From Candidatus Eiseniibacteriota bacterium (GTDB lineage: Bacteria; Eisenbacteria; RBG-16-71-46), in contig CAIXRL010000347.1 in NCBI GenBank assembly GCA_903921835.1, positions 1 through 26,901 on the forward strand: a stretch of DNA of 26,901 nucleotides, given 5' to 3'. The notes under the pieces are model-generated. The model made no database searches. It had not been told where the DNA came from and worked only from the letters and a program-made list of their open reading frames with translations. Numbering within the stretch: position 1 is the stretch's first letter; each line of letters begins with the position of its first letter. Shown here piece by piece: positions 1 through 8,940 of the stretch. The translations under genes were made by a program, and so were the position numbers.

Positions 1-1
1 C

Positions 2-349
2 GCGGTGGCGTGGCTGGAGCGCGCGGGCCGCGTGCTCGTGGTCCGCCGCAGCGGCGCGCTGCTCGCGGGGCTCTGGGAGCCGCCCGGCGTGGAGCTTGCG
101 CCGGGACAGGACGCCACGCGCGCGCTGGCGGCGTTGCTGCGCGCGCTCGGCGTGCGCGCGAGGCTCGCCGACAGCGGCGAGCGCGTGTGCCACGCGATCA
201 CGCACCGCGCCATCGAGGTGGAGCTGTGGCGCGGGACGCCGGCCGGGCGCGTGGCGTCGGGCGGGGCGCTGCGCTGGGCCGATCCGCGTTCGCGCGAGCT
301 TGCGCTCACGGCGCTCACGCGCAGACTCGCCGCGAGAGCGGGACGCTGA
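2..349 (+). CDS. mutY: A/G-specific adenine glycosylase, C-terminal NUDIX-like domain (5' truncated)
   Basis: This is the last 115 or so codons of a gene that begins before the window. The visible protein has the NUDIX_4-like layout of the MutY C-terminal domain: a strand reading VLVVRR, then LLAGLWEPPGVE (compare the MutY motif GLWEFPGG), an Ala/Leu-rich helix, and the HAITHRAIEVELW segment that matches the MutY 'H.fTH..' region. In MutY this domain recognises 8-oxoguanine opposite the misincorporated adenine; the glycosylase and iron-sulfur domains would lie upstream and cannot be seen. The stop is TGA at 347-349. A stand-alone NUDIX hydrolase is less likely because the complete NUDIX catalytic box (GX5EX7REUXEEXGU) is absent. 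Confidence 0.8.
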   Translation, partial: AVAWLERAGRVLVVRRSGALLAGLWEPPGVELAPGQDATRALAALLRALGVRARLADSGERVCHAITHRAIEVELWRGTPAGRVASGGALRWADPRSRELALTALTRRLAARAGR

Positions 350-701
350 GGCTTTCCGCGGACCGGCGTCGGGAGCGCGAGACGGTCCATTCGCCCGTCG
401 ACGATGGGCGAACGCTCGTGTCCCGCACCGGAGCCGCCGCGAGCGTCTCGGGTGAGCGTTGCGGGTCCGGGCACGGCGGGCGACACTGTCGTGTTCGGGA
501 AGACGCGCCGTGGTGGCTGCGACGCGGCCCGGGTCCCACGGCGTCGGCGAAGGGACGGTTCGTCCGGGACACGACACCGGGACCCCGCGTCAGTTCCGGC
601 TTGCCAGCGCCGCCGGGAAACCGCAGATTCAGCCTGCCCTGCGCGCGGCCCACACCGGACCGCAGTCGCGGGCGGGCCGACGGGCGCGAGGAGCCGGCAC
701 G
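350..701. other. Intergenic stretch with no convincing gene
   Basis: About 350 bases lie between mutY and the phosphatase start. Open frames cross the stretch but show no recognisable domain and no good ribosome binding site. An inverted repeat TTCGCCC / GGGCGAA at 390-396 and 406-412 (9-nt loop) could form a hairpin downstream of mutY, but there is no T-tract after it. The phosphatase promoter should be in the distal part, though no clear -35/-10 pair is visible. Confidence 0.5.
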
Positions 702-1646
702 GTGGAGAACTCCCTGGACGGCGGCACGATTGCACGAGTTGCCGGTGCACTGACCGTCGCGGCGGCGAGTAACGTCGGGCTGCGACGCACCGGCAACGAG
801 GACAGCCACGTCGTCTGGATGGGCGAGCGCGGGCGCGAACGCGAAGCACTTGGCGTGCTGCTGGTGATCGCCGACGGCATGGGCGGCGCCAATGCCGGCG
901 AGGTCGCGAGCCAGCTGGCCGCGGCCGCGGTGCTCGAAACCTACCGCGAACTCGGCGCCGACGATCCCGCCGCGGCGCTGGGACAGGCGATCACACGCGC
1001 GAATGCGGTCGTCCACGAGCAGGCCAGCCAGAACCCCGAGCAGCGCGGCATGGGCACGACGTGCACCGCGGTGGCCATCCGCGGCGACCGCCTGTGGCTC
1101 GCGCACGTGGGCGACAGCCGCGCGATCCTCGTGCGCGGCGAGTCGTTCCGCCGGCTCACGCACGACCACTCGCTGGTCGCCGAACTGGTCGAGCGCGGCC
1201 ACCTGACCCCCGAGGAAGCGCTGACGGATCCGCGTCGCAACCAGCTCACGCGCTGCGTCGGCGCGGCGCCCGAAACGGAGGCGGACGTGATGGAGCTGGT
1301 GGAGCGGCTCGTCCCGGGCGACACGATCGTGCTTTGCAGTGACGGCCTGCATGGCCTGGTCACCGAGGGCGAGATCGCGATGATTGCCGGCGACCGCGCG
1401 CCGGGTGAGGGCTGCGACGAGCTGATCGCGCTGGCCAACGAACGCGGCGGTCCGGACAACATCACCGTGCTGATCGCGCGCGTCACCGCCGCGCCCGCGT
1501 CGCCGTGGCGGCCGGGTTTGCGGGCGCTGGGGATCATCGCGCTCGCGCTGCTGGTGCTGGCCGCCGGCTGGGCGATCCTGCACTTCGCCGGCGGTGAGAT
1601 GACGCCCGACACGGCGCCGCCGTCCGCAGGGGTGCCCGCGCGCTGA
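702..1646 (+). CDS. PP2C-family Ser/Thr protein phosphatase with C-terminal membrane anchor
   Basis: The 314-residue protein belongs to the metal-dependent PPM/PP2C family (bacterial Stp/PrpC type), which removes phosphate from Ser/Thr residues. Family motifs appear in order: RRTGNEDS (28-35), DGMGG (58-62), VGDSRA (136-141), LTHDHS, SDGLHGL (from 213) and GGPDN (249-253). These supply the acidic residues that bind two Mn/Mg ions (D34, D58, D214, D252). A hydrophobic segment near residues 272-297 should anchor the protein in the inner membrane with the catalytic domain in the cytoplasm, since no N-terminal signal is present. The GTG start at 702 was chosen because GCGAGGAG (686-693) sits 8 nt upstream; the open frame extends further upstream to 459 but without family sequence. 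No partner kinase gene lies in the window. Confidence 0.88.
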   Translation: MENSLDGGTIARVAGALTVAAASNVGLRRTGNEDSHVVWMGERGREREALGVLLVIADGMGGANAGEVASQLAAAAVLETYRELGADDPAAALGQAITRANAVVHEQASQNPEQRGMGTTCTAVAIRGDRLWLAHVGDSRAILVRGESFRRLTHDHSLVAELVERGHLTPEEALTDPRRNQLTRCVGAAPETEADVMELVERLVPGDTIVLCSDGLHGLVTEGEIAMIAGDRAPGEGCDELIALANERGGPDNITVLIARVTAAPASPWRPGLRALGIIALALLVLAAGWAILHFAGGEMTPDTAPPSAGVPAR

Positions 1647-1653
1647 CCGCGCT

Positions 1654-1686
1654 GCGGCCCCGGCCGCGAGTCCAGGCCGGGGCCGC
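1654..1686. terminator. GC-rich hairpin between converging genes
   Basis: A perfect 12-bp stem, GCGGCCCCGGCC (1654-1665) with GGCCGGGGCCGC (1675-1686) and a 9-nt loop, fills the gap between the converging phosphatase and osmC genes. No U-tract follows on either strand, so it would be a weak or Rho-assisted bidirectional terminator. The stem is seen directly; the function is inferred from position. Confidence 0.6.
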
Positions 1687-1720
1687 GAGCAGCTCCAGAG
1701 CCGGGTCCCGGCCCCGGTGA

Positions 1721-2152
1721 TCAGCCTTCGAGCGTGGCGTCCAGCGTGATCTTCGCCGTGAGCAGCCGCGAGATCGGGCACCCGGCCTTGGCGCCGGCGG
1801 CGATTTCGTCGAATTTCGCGCGATCGATCCCGGGGATCCTCGCGCTCATCTCGAGGTGGGACGAGGACACGGTCGGGGCGCCGTTCACGGGCTCCAGTGT
1901 GACGGTCGCCTTCGTGGTCACGTGCTCGGGCGTGAAGCCGGCCTTGCCGAGCTCGGCCGAGAAGGCCATCGAGAAGCAGCCCGCGTGCGCGGCTGCGATC
2001 AGTTCCTCGGGCGTCGTGCCGGGTCCCGCAGCGCCCTCGAAGCGCTTGCCGAAGTCGTACGGCGTTTCGCTGAACGCGCCGCTCGCGGGGCTGACCCTGC
2101 CCTTGCCGTCCTTGAGGCCGCCGGTCCAGACGGCCGTCGCAGTGCTCTTCAT
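1721..2152 (-). CDS. osmC: OsmC-family organic hydroperoxide reductase
   Basis: The 143-residue protein matches OsmC along its full length. It has the N-terminal block ATAVWTGGLKDGKG, the FEGAAGPGTTPEELIAAAHAGCFSMAF block with the first redox Cys (C59), the PGIDRAKFDEIA segment, and KAGCPISRLL with the second Cys (C125). OsmC/Ohr enzymes are cytoplasmic homodimers that reduce organic hydroperoxides using these two cysteines. The order and spacing resemble E. coli OsmC more than Ohr. The ATG at 2152 is preferred because AAAGGA lies about 8 nt upstream; an in-frame upstream ATG at 2185 would add 11 residues outside the family alignment. It appears to be monocistronic, separated from the upstream efflux operon by the terminator near 2256-2298. 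Confidence 0.92.
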   Translation of the reverse strand: MKSTATAVWTGGLKDGKGRVSPASGAFSETPYDFGKRFEGAAGPGTTPEELIAAAHAGCFSMAFSAELGKAGFTPEHVTTKATVTLEPVNGAPTVSSSHLEMSARIPGIDRAKFDEIAAGAKAGCPISRLLTAKITLDATLEG

Positions 2153-2255
2153 GAAGGGGTTCCTTTCGTGGGGGATCGGGAACAACGCAATGCCGGATGC
2201 GCGCCATCGTGCGCCTGCGCCCGCTTCCGATGCAACGGGCGGGTCTCCGGCGCGG

Positions 2256-2298
2256 AAAAGCCGCGGCGGTCGGCGGGTATCGAGCCCGCCGACCGCCG
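2256..2298 (-). terminator. Intrinsic terminator of the efflux operon
   Basis: A perfect 14-bp GC stem (2264-2277 pairing with 2285-2298, 7-nt loop) begins 15 bp beyond the RND pump stop codon. Read on the minus strand, it is followed within about 5 nt by a short U-run (AAAA on the plus strand at 2256-2259). This fits a Rho-independent terminator separating the four-gene efflux operon from osmC. Confidence 0.75.
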
Positions 2299-2312
2299 AT
2301 GGGGGAACGCAG

Positions 2313-5300
2313 CTACTCCGAGGTGGCGCCGCTCGGGGCGGTTCCCGCGACCGGAACCGGCGTCACCTGCTCGACCCGGATCACGGGCACCTCGGTGTGC
2401 GGCGCCGCGTCCGCCGCCTCGGGCTCGCCGAACCAGCGCTTCGCGTAGACGCCGCACCAGGCGCCGAAGTCGTCGAGGTACGTGTACACGACCGGCATCA
2501 CGATCAGCGTGAGCATCGTCGATGCGATGAGACCTCCAATCACGGCACGCGCCATCGGCGCCCGGAACTCGGAGCCGGCGCCGAGCGCGATGGCGGTGGG
2601 CATCATGCCGAAGACCATGGCGAGCGTGGTCATCACGATGGGGCGCAGCCGCAACTCGCCAGCGTCCACGAGCGCCGTCTCGCGGTCGGAACCGCGCGCA
2701 CGCGCCTGGTTCGCGAAGTCCACGAGCAGGATGGCGTTCTTGGTCACGAGGCCCATGAGCATGATGATGCCGACCATGCTCATCATGTTGAGTGTGCCGT
2801 GCGTCACGGCGAGCGCGATCATCACGCCCACGAGCGACAGCGGCAGCGACAGCATGATCGCCAGCGGCTTGAGGAAGTCGCCGAACTGGCTCGCGAGGAT
2901 CAGGTACAGCAGGATCACCGCCAGCGTCAGCGACTCCAGCATGTAGCCCGCGGTCTCCTCGAAGTCGGCCTGTTCGCCTCCGAAGTTGAAGCGGTAGCCG
3001 GGCGGCAGCTCCATCTTGGACAGCCGCGCCTGGATGTCACCGGTGACGGCCGTCAGCGCGCGGCCCTGGAAGCTGCCCTCGATGGTCGCCACGCGCTCCA
3101 GCTTGTCGCGGTCGATCTGCGCCGGCGCGCTGCCGCGGCTCAGCCTGGCCACCTGCCCGAGCGGGACCATGACGGGGGCGCCGGTCAGGGGATTCACCTT
3201 CCCGGTCGCGATCGGCAGGCGCTCGAGGTCCTCCTGGCTCTCACGAGCCTCGGGAGCCATGCGCACGACCACGTCGTGCGACAGGCCGGTAGGGTCCTCC
3301 CAGTCGCCCGCCTTCTGCCCCGCGAGCACCGGCCGCAGCGCCGAGCCCACCTGGCCGATGCTGAGCCCCACCTTGGCGGCGAGTTCGCGGTCCACTTCCA
3401 CGACCCACTCGGGCTTGCGGCCCTCGAGCGAGGAGTGCAGCTCGACCAGGCCCGGCACGTCACGGATGTTGGCAACGGCCTGGTCGGACAGTTTCTGCAG
3501 CACGCCGAGGTCCGGACCGTTGAGGTTGATCACGATGGGCGCCTGGGCGCCGCCGACAGCGCCCATCTGCATCACGCGCGCGCTCGAACCCGTGAACCGG
3601 GGCAGCACCCTGCGGATGTCGGTCTCGAACTCCTGCTGGTTGAGCTTGCGGTCCTTGCGCGGCTTCATCTTGATGTAGATCGCGCCGCGGTTGACGGAGT
3701 TGTTCAGCGACGTGCCGCCGATGGTCATGTAGGTGTACTTGACCTCCTGCCGCGCCTGCAGGTAGTGCAGGATCGCCATGCCCTTCTCTCTCGTGTAGTC
3801 GATCGATGCTCCGACCGGCGTCTGGAACACGACCGACGATTCCTCGGAGTCCGAGCGTGGCATGAACTCGCCGCCCACGAGCCCCAGCGCCGGCAGCGCG
3901 AACGCCGCCACGATCGAGAGGCCGGCGGCGGAAAGCGTCAGCCCGCGGTGCCGGAGAGCCCAGCGGATCGCGTTGCGGTAGCGGTGGCCGACGCCCGCGA
4001 ACCAGTCGTTGAAGCGCTGCAGCGCCTTGCCGATCGGGCCGCTCTGTCGGTGGCCCTCGGACTGCGGGTCGTACCAGCGCGACGACAGCATCGGGTCCAG
4101 CGTGAACGATACGAACAGCGACACGCTCACGGCGAACGCGATGACGATGCCGAACTGGTAGAAAAAGCGGCCGACGATGCCGCCCATGAACGCCACGGGC
4201 ACGAACACGCACACGATCGACATGGTCGTGGAGAGCACGGCGAATCCGATCTCGGCCGTGCCGTGCCGCGCCGCGGTCATGTGGTCCTCGCCCCGCTCGA
4301 CGTGGCGCACGATGTTCTCCCGCACGACGATGGCATCATCGATGAGGATTCCGATCGCCAGCGACAGCGCCATCAGCGTCATCATGTTCAGCGTGAAGCC
4401 GAAGATGTTGAACGCCAGGAACGCCGAGATCACGGACACGGGCAGCGTGAGGCCGGTGATCACGGTCGAGCGCCACGAGTTCAGGAACAGGAACACGATC
4501 ATCACGGTGAGCAGGGCACCCTCGAGCAGCGTCTTCTTGACGTCGTCCACCGAGTGGCGGATCCAGATCGAGTTGTCCTGGACCATCGACAGCGTGACGC
4601 CGCCGGGCAGTGTCTTGTTGAGGCGCTGGACCTCGGCGTTGACCTGGTCCGCGATCTCGACCGTGTTGCCGCCGGAGACCTTGCGGATCTCGACCGAGAC
4701 CGTGCGCTCGCCGGAGACGTATGCGGCGTCGCGCTCCTCCTCGTGCGCGTCCTCGATGCGGGCGACCTGCGACAGGCGCACGGGAACGCCCCCGCGCACG
4801 GTCACCACGATGTTGCCGAACATGCGCGGGTCGGCGATGCGGCCCTTCACGCGCACGAGGTTCTCGCTGGCGCCCCGCTGCAGCCGGCCCGCGGGGATGT
4901 CGGCGTTTTCGCGCTCGATGGCGGCCACCACCATGTCGGGGGAGATGTCGAGCGCCCGCATGCGATCGGGCAGCATCAGCGCGTGGATCTCGCGCCGCAC
5001 GCCGCCGGCCACGGTGACGCTGCCGACGCCGGGAATGCTCTGCAGGCGGCGGCTGATGTCCTCCTCGGCGAGCCGCGTGAGGTCCCGCAGTTGCCAGCCA
5101 GGGCCCTTGACCGCGAACGCCATGATGGCCTGCGACGAAGGATCGAAGCGCGCGATGACCGGCGGGTCGATGTCCTTGGGCAGGTCGTTGCGGATGGCGT
5201 CCACCTTGGCGCGCACATCCGCCGCGGCGTCCAGCGACCGGGTCTTGAGCCGGAACTCGATCAGTACCTGGCTGTAGCCCTCGTTCGAGTACGAGAACAC

Positions 5301-5537
5301 CCGCTTCACGCCCTCGATCGAGTTCACCTCGCGCTCGATGCGCTTGGTGACCTCGCGCTCGACCACCTCGGGGGAGGCGCCCGGGTAGTTGGTGGTGATG
5401 ACCACATAGGGGAAGTCGATGTTCGGGAACAGGTCCACGTTGAGGCGCCGGTAGCTGAATACGCCCAGCACGACGAGCGCCAGCACCATCATCGTGGCCA
5501 GTACCGGCTTCTTGATGGAAAGGTCGGAGAGAAACAC
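2313..5537 (-). CDS. RND-family efflux pump, inner membrane subunit (HAE1 type)
   Basis: At 1074 residues this is the normal length for an AcrB/MexB-type resistance-nodulation-division transporter, which uses the proton gradient to expel hydrophobic compounds from the periplasm or membrane. It starts with FLSDLSIKKPVLATMMV, typical of TM1, followed by the porter-domain hallmark YPGASPEVVEREVTKRIE. TM4 carries GILIDDAIVVRENIVRH, whose paired aspartates D400/D401 correspond to the proton-relay D407/D408 of AcrB. A second transmembrane half contains GLVTKNAILLVDFANQ with the conserved Lys. The HAE1-style DD motif argues against a CzcA-type metal pump. The start is GTG at 5537, with AAGGAG about 10 nt upstream and only 3 nt after the adaptor stop codon. 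It is the last gene of the tetR-tolC-adaptor-pump operon. Confidence 0.95.
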   Translation of the reverse strand: MFLSDLSIKKPVLATMMVLALVVLGVFSYRRLNVDLFPNIDFPYVVITTNYPGASPEVVEREVTKRIEREVNSIEGVKRVFSYSNEGYSQVLIEFRLKTRSLDAAADVRAKVDAIRNDLPKDIDPPVIARFDPSSQAIMAFAVKGPGWQLRDLTRLAEEDISRRLQSIPGVGSVTVAGGVRREIHALMLPDRMRALDISPDMVVAAIERENADIPAGRLQRGASENLVRVKGRIADPRMFGNIVVTVRGGVPVRLSQVARIEDAHEEERDAAYVSGERTVSVEIRKVSGGNTVEIADQVNAEVQRLNKTLPGGVTLSMVQDNSIWIRHSVDDVKKTLLEGALLTVMIVFLFLNSWRSTVITGLTLPVSVISAFLAFNIFGFTLNMMTLMALSLAIGILIDDAIVVRENIVRHVERGEDHMTAARHGTAEIGFAVLSTTMSIVCVFVPVAFMGGIVGRFFYQFGIVIAFAVSVSLFVSFTLDPMLSSRWYDPQSEGHRQSGPIGKALQRFNDWFAGVGHRYRNAIRWALRHRGLTLSAAGLSIVAAFALPALGLVGGEFMPRSDSEESSVVFQTPVGASIDYTREKGMAILHYLQARQEVKYTYMTIGGTSLNNSVNRGAIYIKMKPRKDRKLNQQEFETDIRRVLPRFTGSSARVMQMGAVGGAQAPIVINLNGPDLGVLQKLSDQAVANIRDVPGLVELHSSLEGRKPEWVVEVDRELAAKVGLSIGQVGSALRPVLAGQKAGDWEDPTGLSHDVVVRMAPEARESQEDLERLPIATGKVNPLTGAPVMVPLGQVARLSRGSAPAQIDRDKLERVATIEGSFQGRALTAVTGDIQARLSKMELPPGYRFNFGGEQADFEETAGYMLESLTLAVILLYLILASQFGDFLKPLAIMLSLPLSLVGVMIALAVTHGTLNMMSMVGIIMLMGLVTKNAILLVDFANQARARGSDRETALVDAGELRLRPIVMTTLAMVFGMMPTAIALGAGSEFRAPMARAVIGGLIASTMLTLIVMPVVYTYLDDFGAWCGVYAKRWFGEPEAADAAPHTEVPVIRVEQVTPVPVAGTAPSGATSE

Positions 5538-5540
5538 GGA

Positions 5541-6623
5541 TCAGATCTCCTTCCCGGTCACGCGCGCCGGCTGGCCGGGCGAGAGGCCCTCGGCGGGGCC
5601 GACCAGCACCCGGTCGCCCACGGCGATGCCTTCGAGCACCTCGACCAGGTCGCGGGACTCGTCGCGCAGGCCGGGCTTGACCGTGCGCTTCGCGAGCCGC
5701 CCGTCCGCACCCAGCACCCAGACGATGCTCGCGTTCCCGTCGCTGCGCACGGCGGTTGCCGGCACGCAGACGACGTGGGTCGTCTGCTTCACCACGATCG
5801 AGCCCGAGGCATACAGGTCGCCGACCAGCCTGCCGTCGGCGTTCGGTACCGTGGCGTACACCTTTACTTGCCGCGTCGCGTCGTCCGCCGTGTTGCTGAC
5901 GCGCGCGACGTGGCCGCCGATCGTGCCGCCGCTGTAGCCCGACGCCGTCAGCACGACAGGCGCGCCCACCTTCACGTGCTGGACGAACTCGCTCGGCACC
6001 GTGGCCTCGAACTCGAGCGTGCGCGTGTCCGCGATCACGAACAGCGGGTCGCCCTTGCCGACGCGGTCGCCGCTCTGCACCGAGCGCCGGGTGACGACGC
6101 CCGCGCCGGGCGCGCGTACGGTGGCGTCGGCGAGCCGCCGCGCTGCCGCCTCGTCCTGCGCCTGCGCCGCGCGGAACGCGGCCTCGGCGGTCTCGACGTC
6201 GCGTTCGCTCACCGCGCCCTCGGCGAGCAGATTCTTCTGGCGTTCGCGGTCGGAGGTGGCGCTGCGCAACTGCGCGCGGGCGCTCGCCGCGTCGGCCTGG
6301 ACCGAGCCGAGCCGGAAGTGTCCCAGCACCTCGCCCTTCGCGACGCGCTGGCCCTCGCGCACGAGCACGTCCTGCAGCACGTCGTCCACGGGCGAGGTGA
6401 CGCGCGCCTGCCAGCCCGGCGCGAGCGTGCCGGAGACGGGCACGCCGGACGAGAGGTCGTGCCGCGCGACGGTGGCCAGGTCGGCCGCGGCGAGCAGCGC
6501 CGTGTCGGCGGGTGCGCCGGCCTGGTGCGCGGACGCGGTCTCGCCCTTGCCGCCGCAACCCGCGAGAGCGAACAGCGCCGCCACGGCGGCGATCCGGATC
6601 ATCCAGCGAAATGACGTATGCAT
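5541..6623 (-). CDS. RND efflux periplasmic adaptor (membrane fusion lipoprotein)
   Basis: The 360-residue adaptor links the inner membrane pump to the outer membrane channel. The N-terminus is a lipoprotein signal ending ALFALAGC, with C23 as the lipid-modified residue. It is followed by a lipoyl-like half-motif (VTSPVDDVLQDVLVREGQRVAKGEVLGHF), an Ala/Arg/Gln-rich hairpin of roughly 60 residues, and the second lipoyl half (ATVRAPGAGVVTRRSVQSGDRVGKGDPLFVI). Beta-barrel and membrane-proximal domains complete the HlyD/AcrA-type order. The start codon overlaps the stop of the upstream tolC-type gene (TGATG), and its own stop is 3 nt before the pump gene, which implies co-transcription and translational coupling. 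Confidence 0.93.
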   Translation of the reverse strand: MHTSFRWMIRIAAVAALFALAGCGGKGETASAHQAGAPADTALLAAADLATVARHDLSSGVPVSGTLAPGWQARVTSPVDDVLQDVLVREGQRVAKGEVLGHFRLGSVQADAASARAQLRSATSDRERQKNLLAEGAVSERDVETAEAAFRAAQAQDEAAARRLADATVRAPGAGVVTRRSVQSGDRVGKGDPLFVIADTRTLEFEATVPSEFVQHVKVGAPVVLTASGYSGGTIGGHVARVSNTADDATRQVKVYATVPNADGRLVGDLYASGSIVVKQTTHVVCVPATAVRSDGNASIVWVLGADGRLAKRTVKPGLRDESRDLVEVLEGIAVGDRVLVGPAEGLSPGQPARVTGKEI

Positions 6624-8053
6624 CAGTGCGCTCCCTCGGTCGATGGTGGGGTGGTCAGTGCGTCGAGTGAACGGCTGGCGAGCGCCAGGGGCTGGCCCGT
6701 GACGCGTTCGAGCTGCAGCAGCGCGAGGCGGTAGTCCTTCACCGCGGCGACCTCGTTGACCTCCGCGGTCTGCATCTGCAGCCGCGCGTCGGAGACCTCG
6801 AGCTGCGTGGAGAGCCCGTTGCGCCAGCGCACCGTGGCGAGGTAGTGCGCGCGTTGCGCGAGGGCGGCGGTGCCGCGACGCGCGACGAGCGTGGCAAGCG
6901 CACGCTGCACCTCCTGGCGCGCCTGCTCGACCTCGAGCGCCACGCCCTCGCGCGTGCGATCGCGCTCGGCCTCTGCCTGGCGCAGCTCCGCGGTCGCCTG
7001 CTGCATGGTCCCGAACGTGCGGAAGCCCTGGAAAAGCGGCCACTGCAGCTGGATCGAACCGTCCACCGCGGCCACGAAATCGTGGCGTTTGGGGAACCAG
7101 TCGGTCGGGTACGCCTGGTGCGCCATGGTCCCGCTGGCGACGAGCGACGGCCAGCGCCCCGCGGACTCGTAGCGCAGGGCCTGGCGGCGCGCCTGCACCA
7201 TGTCCTCGGCGCCGCGCAGCGCGGGCCGCTTCGCGCCGTCGCCGGACGGGGCGGTCAGCACCGGCACCTGGCCGTCCTCGAACGCGAGCGGCGTGAGCAG
7301 CGCCAGCGGGCGATCGAGCGGCAGGTCGAGCAGCCGACGCAGTTGCAGCATCGCCTGCTCCGCCGCGTTGCGCGCCCCGACCGTCTGCGGCTCCTGGTTC
7401 GCCGCGTCCACCTGCGCCTGCAGCAGGTCGTACTCCGAGCGCGAGCCCTGCCTGCGGAACAGCGTCACCTGCTCGAGGTGGGCGCGCGCCTGGGCGAGCG
7501 CGTCCTCGGCGATGACCTGCACGTCGTGTGCGTAAGCCGCCTCGAGGTACGCAGCGCGCACCTGCAGCGCCAGGTCGGCGAGCGATTCGTCACGCGTGGC
7601 ACGCGCAGCGCTGCGCGCGTGGCGCGCACCTGCGAGTCCCGCGCCGATGCGGCCGCCCGACCACAGCGTCTGCGTCGCGGTCACCTCGGCGGTCCAGTTG
7701 TGCACGGCGGCGAACGAGCTGTGGGCGAAGATCGGGCCGAACAGCGCGTCGCCGCTCAAGCTCTGAAACGGCGACGCGAACTTGCGGTCGTAGATGACCG
7801 TCCCGGTGATCTGCGGCAGCGCGGCCGACATCGCCTCCAGCACCTGGCCGTCGGCGATGCCCTCGGCGGCGCGCGCCACGCGCGCGTCGGGGGCGAAGGT
7901 GAGGGCGCGGCGAACGGCGTCGTCGAGCGTGAGGCGCAGCGTGTCGGACGCGGCCGCGGGCGTCGCGGCGGGCGGGGAAGCGGCCGCGAAGGCCGCGGTG
8001 CAGGGCGCCGCGAGCAGGGCCGCGACGAGCGGGATGTACGGGAGCGATCTCAC
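6623..8053 (-). CDS. TolC-family outer membrane efflux channel
   Basis: The 476-residue protein has a signal peptide (MRSLPYIPLVAALLAAPCTAAFA) and two outer-membrane-efflux-protein repeats. The first begins LTLDDAVRRALTFAPD, the usual OEP opening, and long Ala/Gln/Arg-rich helices follow (for example LADLALQVRAAYLEAAYAHDVQVIAEDAL). The second half shows WPLFQGFRTFGTMQQATAELRQAEAERDR, which matches the second OEP repeat. Such proteins form trimeric channels spanning the outer membrane and periplasm. The start is GTG at 8053, overlapping the tetR stop as GTGA. Having channel, adaptor and pump together indicates a complete tripartite exporter. Confidence 0.93.
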   Translation of the reverse strand: MRSLPYIPLVAALLAAPCTAAFAAASPPAATPAAASDTLRLTLDDAVRRALTFAPDARVARAAEGIADGQVLEAMSAALPQITGTVIYDRKFASPFQSLSGDALFGPIFAHSSFAAVHNWTAEVTATQTLWSGGRIGAGLAGARHARSAARATRDESLADLALQVRAAYLEAAYAHDVQVIAEDALAQARAHLEQVTLFRRQGSRSEYDLLQAQVDAANQEPQTVGARNAAEQAMLQLRRLLDLPLDRPLALLTPLAFEDGQVPVLTAPSGDGAKRPALRGAEDMVQARRQALRYESAGRWPSLVASGTMAHQAYPTDWFPKRHDFVAAVDGSIQLQWPLFQGFRTFGTMQQATAELRQAEAERDRTREGVALEVEQARQEVQRALATLVARRGTAALAQRAHYLATVRWRNGLSTQLEVSDARLQMQTAEVNEVAAVKDYRLALLQLERVTGQPLALASRSLDALTTPPSTEGAH

Positions 8054-8682
8054 GCGCGCACCTCCCCGCGCACGGCGAGCCCGTCGAGCGCGATCTCGAG
8101 CCGCGCGTGCAGTTCAGTGTTCAGGTCCGTGAAGTGCTCGGGGCTGTCCTCGGCGCAGTAGAGCCACTGGAACAGCGTGGCGAGAAACACGCCCTTGATG
8201 ATCGCGGAGGCGCGGACGTCGTCCACGTCGGTGCGGAACTCGCCGCGTTGCCGGCCGCGCTCGAGCAGCTCGTGAATGAACGCGCGGCCCTTCGCTTCGG
8301 CCTCCGACGGGGCGCAGACATCGCGCTTGACCCACTCGCTGAAGATGAGGCGCGCCACCTCGCGATCCGAGGCGTAGGGCCTGGCCGCGAGCTGCGTGGC
8401 GCGGACGAGGCACTCGCGCGTGGTGCCGCCCGAGCTCAGCAGAGCCGGCAGGATGTCGTCCAGGGCCGCGGCCTGCACTTCCTCCATGTACGCGAACACC
8501 GCTTCCTTGCGCGGGAAATAGTTGAAGAACGTGCCGCGTCCGACGTCGGCCTTCTCGGTGATCTCGTCCACCGTCGTGGCCTCGAAGCCCCGCTCGCGAA
8601 AGAGCGAGATCGCCGCGTCAAAGATGCGCCGTCGCGTCTCGTCCTTCTTGCGCTCGCGGCGCGACGGTTCCTGGGTGGTCAT
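8050..8682 (-). CDS. TetR/AcrR-family transcriptional regulator of the efflux operon
   Basis: The protein has 210 residues. The N-terminal DNA-binding domain has the TetR pattern: RRRIFDAAISLFRERGFEATTVDEITEKADVGRGTFFNYFPRKEAV, whose recognition helix lies around VGRGTFFNYF. The C-terminal part is an all-helical ligand domain with no specific match. It is the promoter-proximal gene of the efflux operon and overlaps the tolC-type gene by 4 nt, so it probably represses its own operon and responds to pump substrates. The ATG at 8682 has AGGAG 7 nt upstream; an in-frame start at 8709 would add 9 residues with no better site. A candidate operator lies about 50-75 bp upstream. Confidence 0.92.
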   Translation of the reverse strand: MTTQEPSRRERKKDETRRRIFDAAISLFRERGFEATTVDEITEKADVGRGTFFNYFPRKEAVFAYMEEVQAAALDDILPALLSSGGTTRECLVRATQLAARPYASDREVARLIFSEWVKRDVCAPSEAEAKGRAFIHELLERGRQRGEFRTDVDDVRASAIIKGVFLATLFQWLYCAEDSPEHFTDLNTELHARLEIALDGLAVRGEVRA

Positions 8683-8730
8683 GGGTCGCTCCTGCTGAAC
8701 TTGAGACAATATTGGCTGCGAACGATTTAT

Positions 8731-8758
8731 GGACTAAGTATCGGAATGAACTTGGTCC
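8731..8758. promoter_or_regulatory. Candidate TetR-type operator (inverted repeat)
   Basis: Half-sites GGACTAAGT (8731-8739) and ACTTGGTCC (8750-8758) are inverted, with 8 of 9 positions complementary and a 10-nt spacer. They sit in the most AT-rich part of the tetR upstream region, where the efflux promoter should be. Size and placement fit a TetR-family operator. Its use by the adjacent regulator is inferred. Confidence 0.5.
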
Positions 8759-8940
8759 GACTTGTTACGCGGAGTTTCCTGCGATTCAAAATAGTTGTCA
8801 GGTGGCCGGTCGACGAGGGCGGGCGGGCGGGGTCCGACGAACAGGGGGTTGCTCGCGCGGCCCGCCCGGGCCATGCTGTGCGCCTGTTTGCACCCCGACT
8901 ACCCGAACATCAGCCCGCACACACCGGAGGATTCGCCTCG

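Noticed and set aside
1734..6614. A very long open frame on the plus strand, over 1,600 codons
   Set aside because: It lies antisense to the osmC and RND/adaptor genes, which have clear family motifs. Its translation is His/Arg/Asp-rich and low-complexity, as expected for a GC-rich shadow frame.
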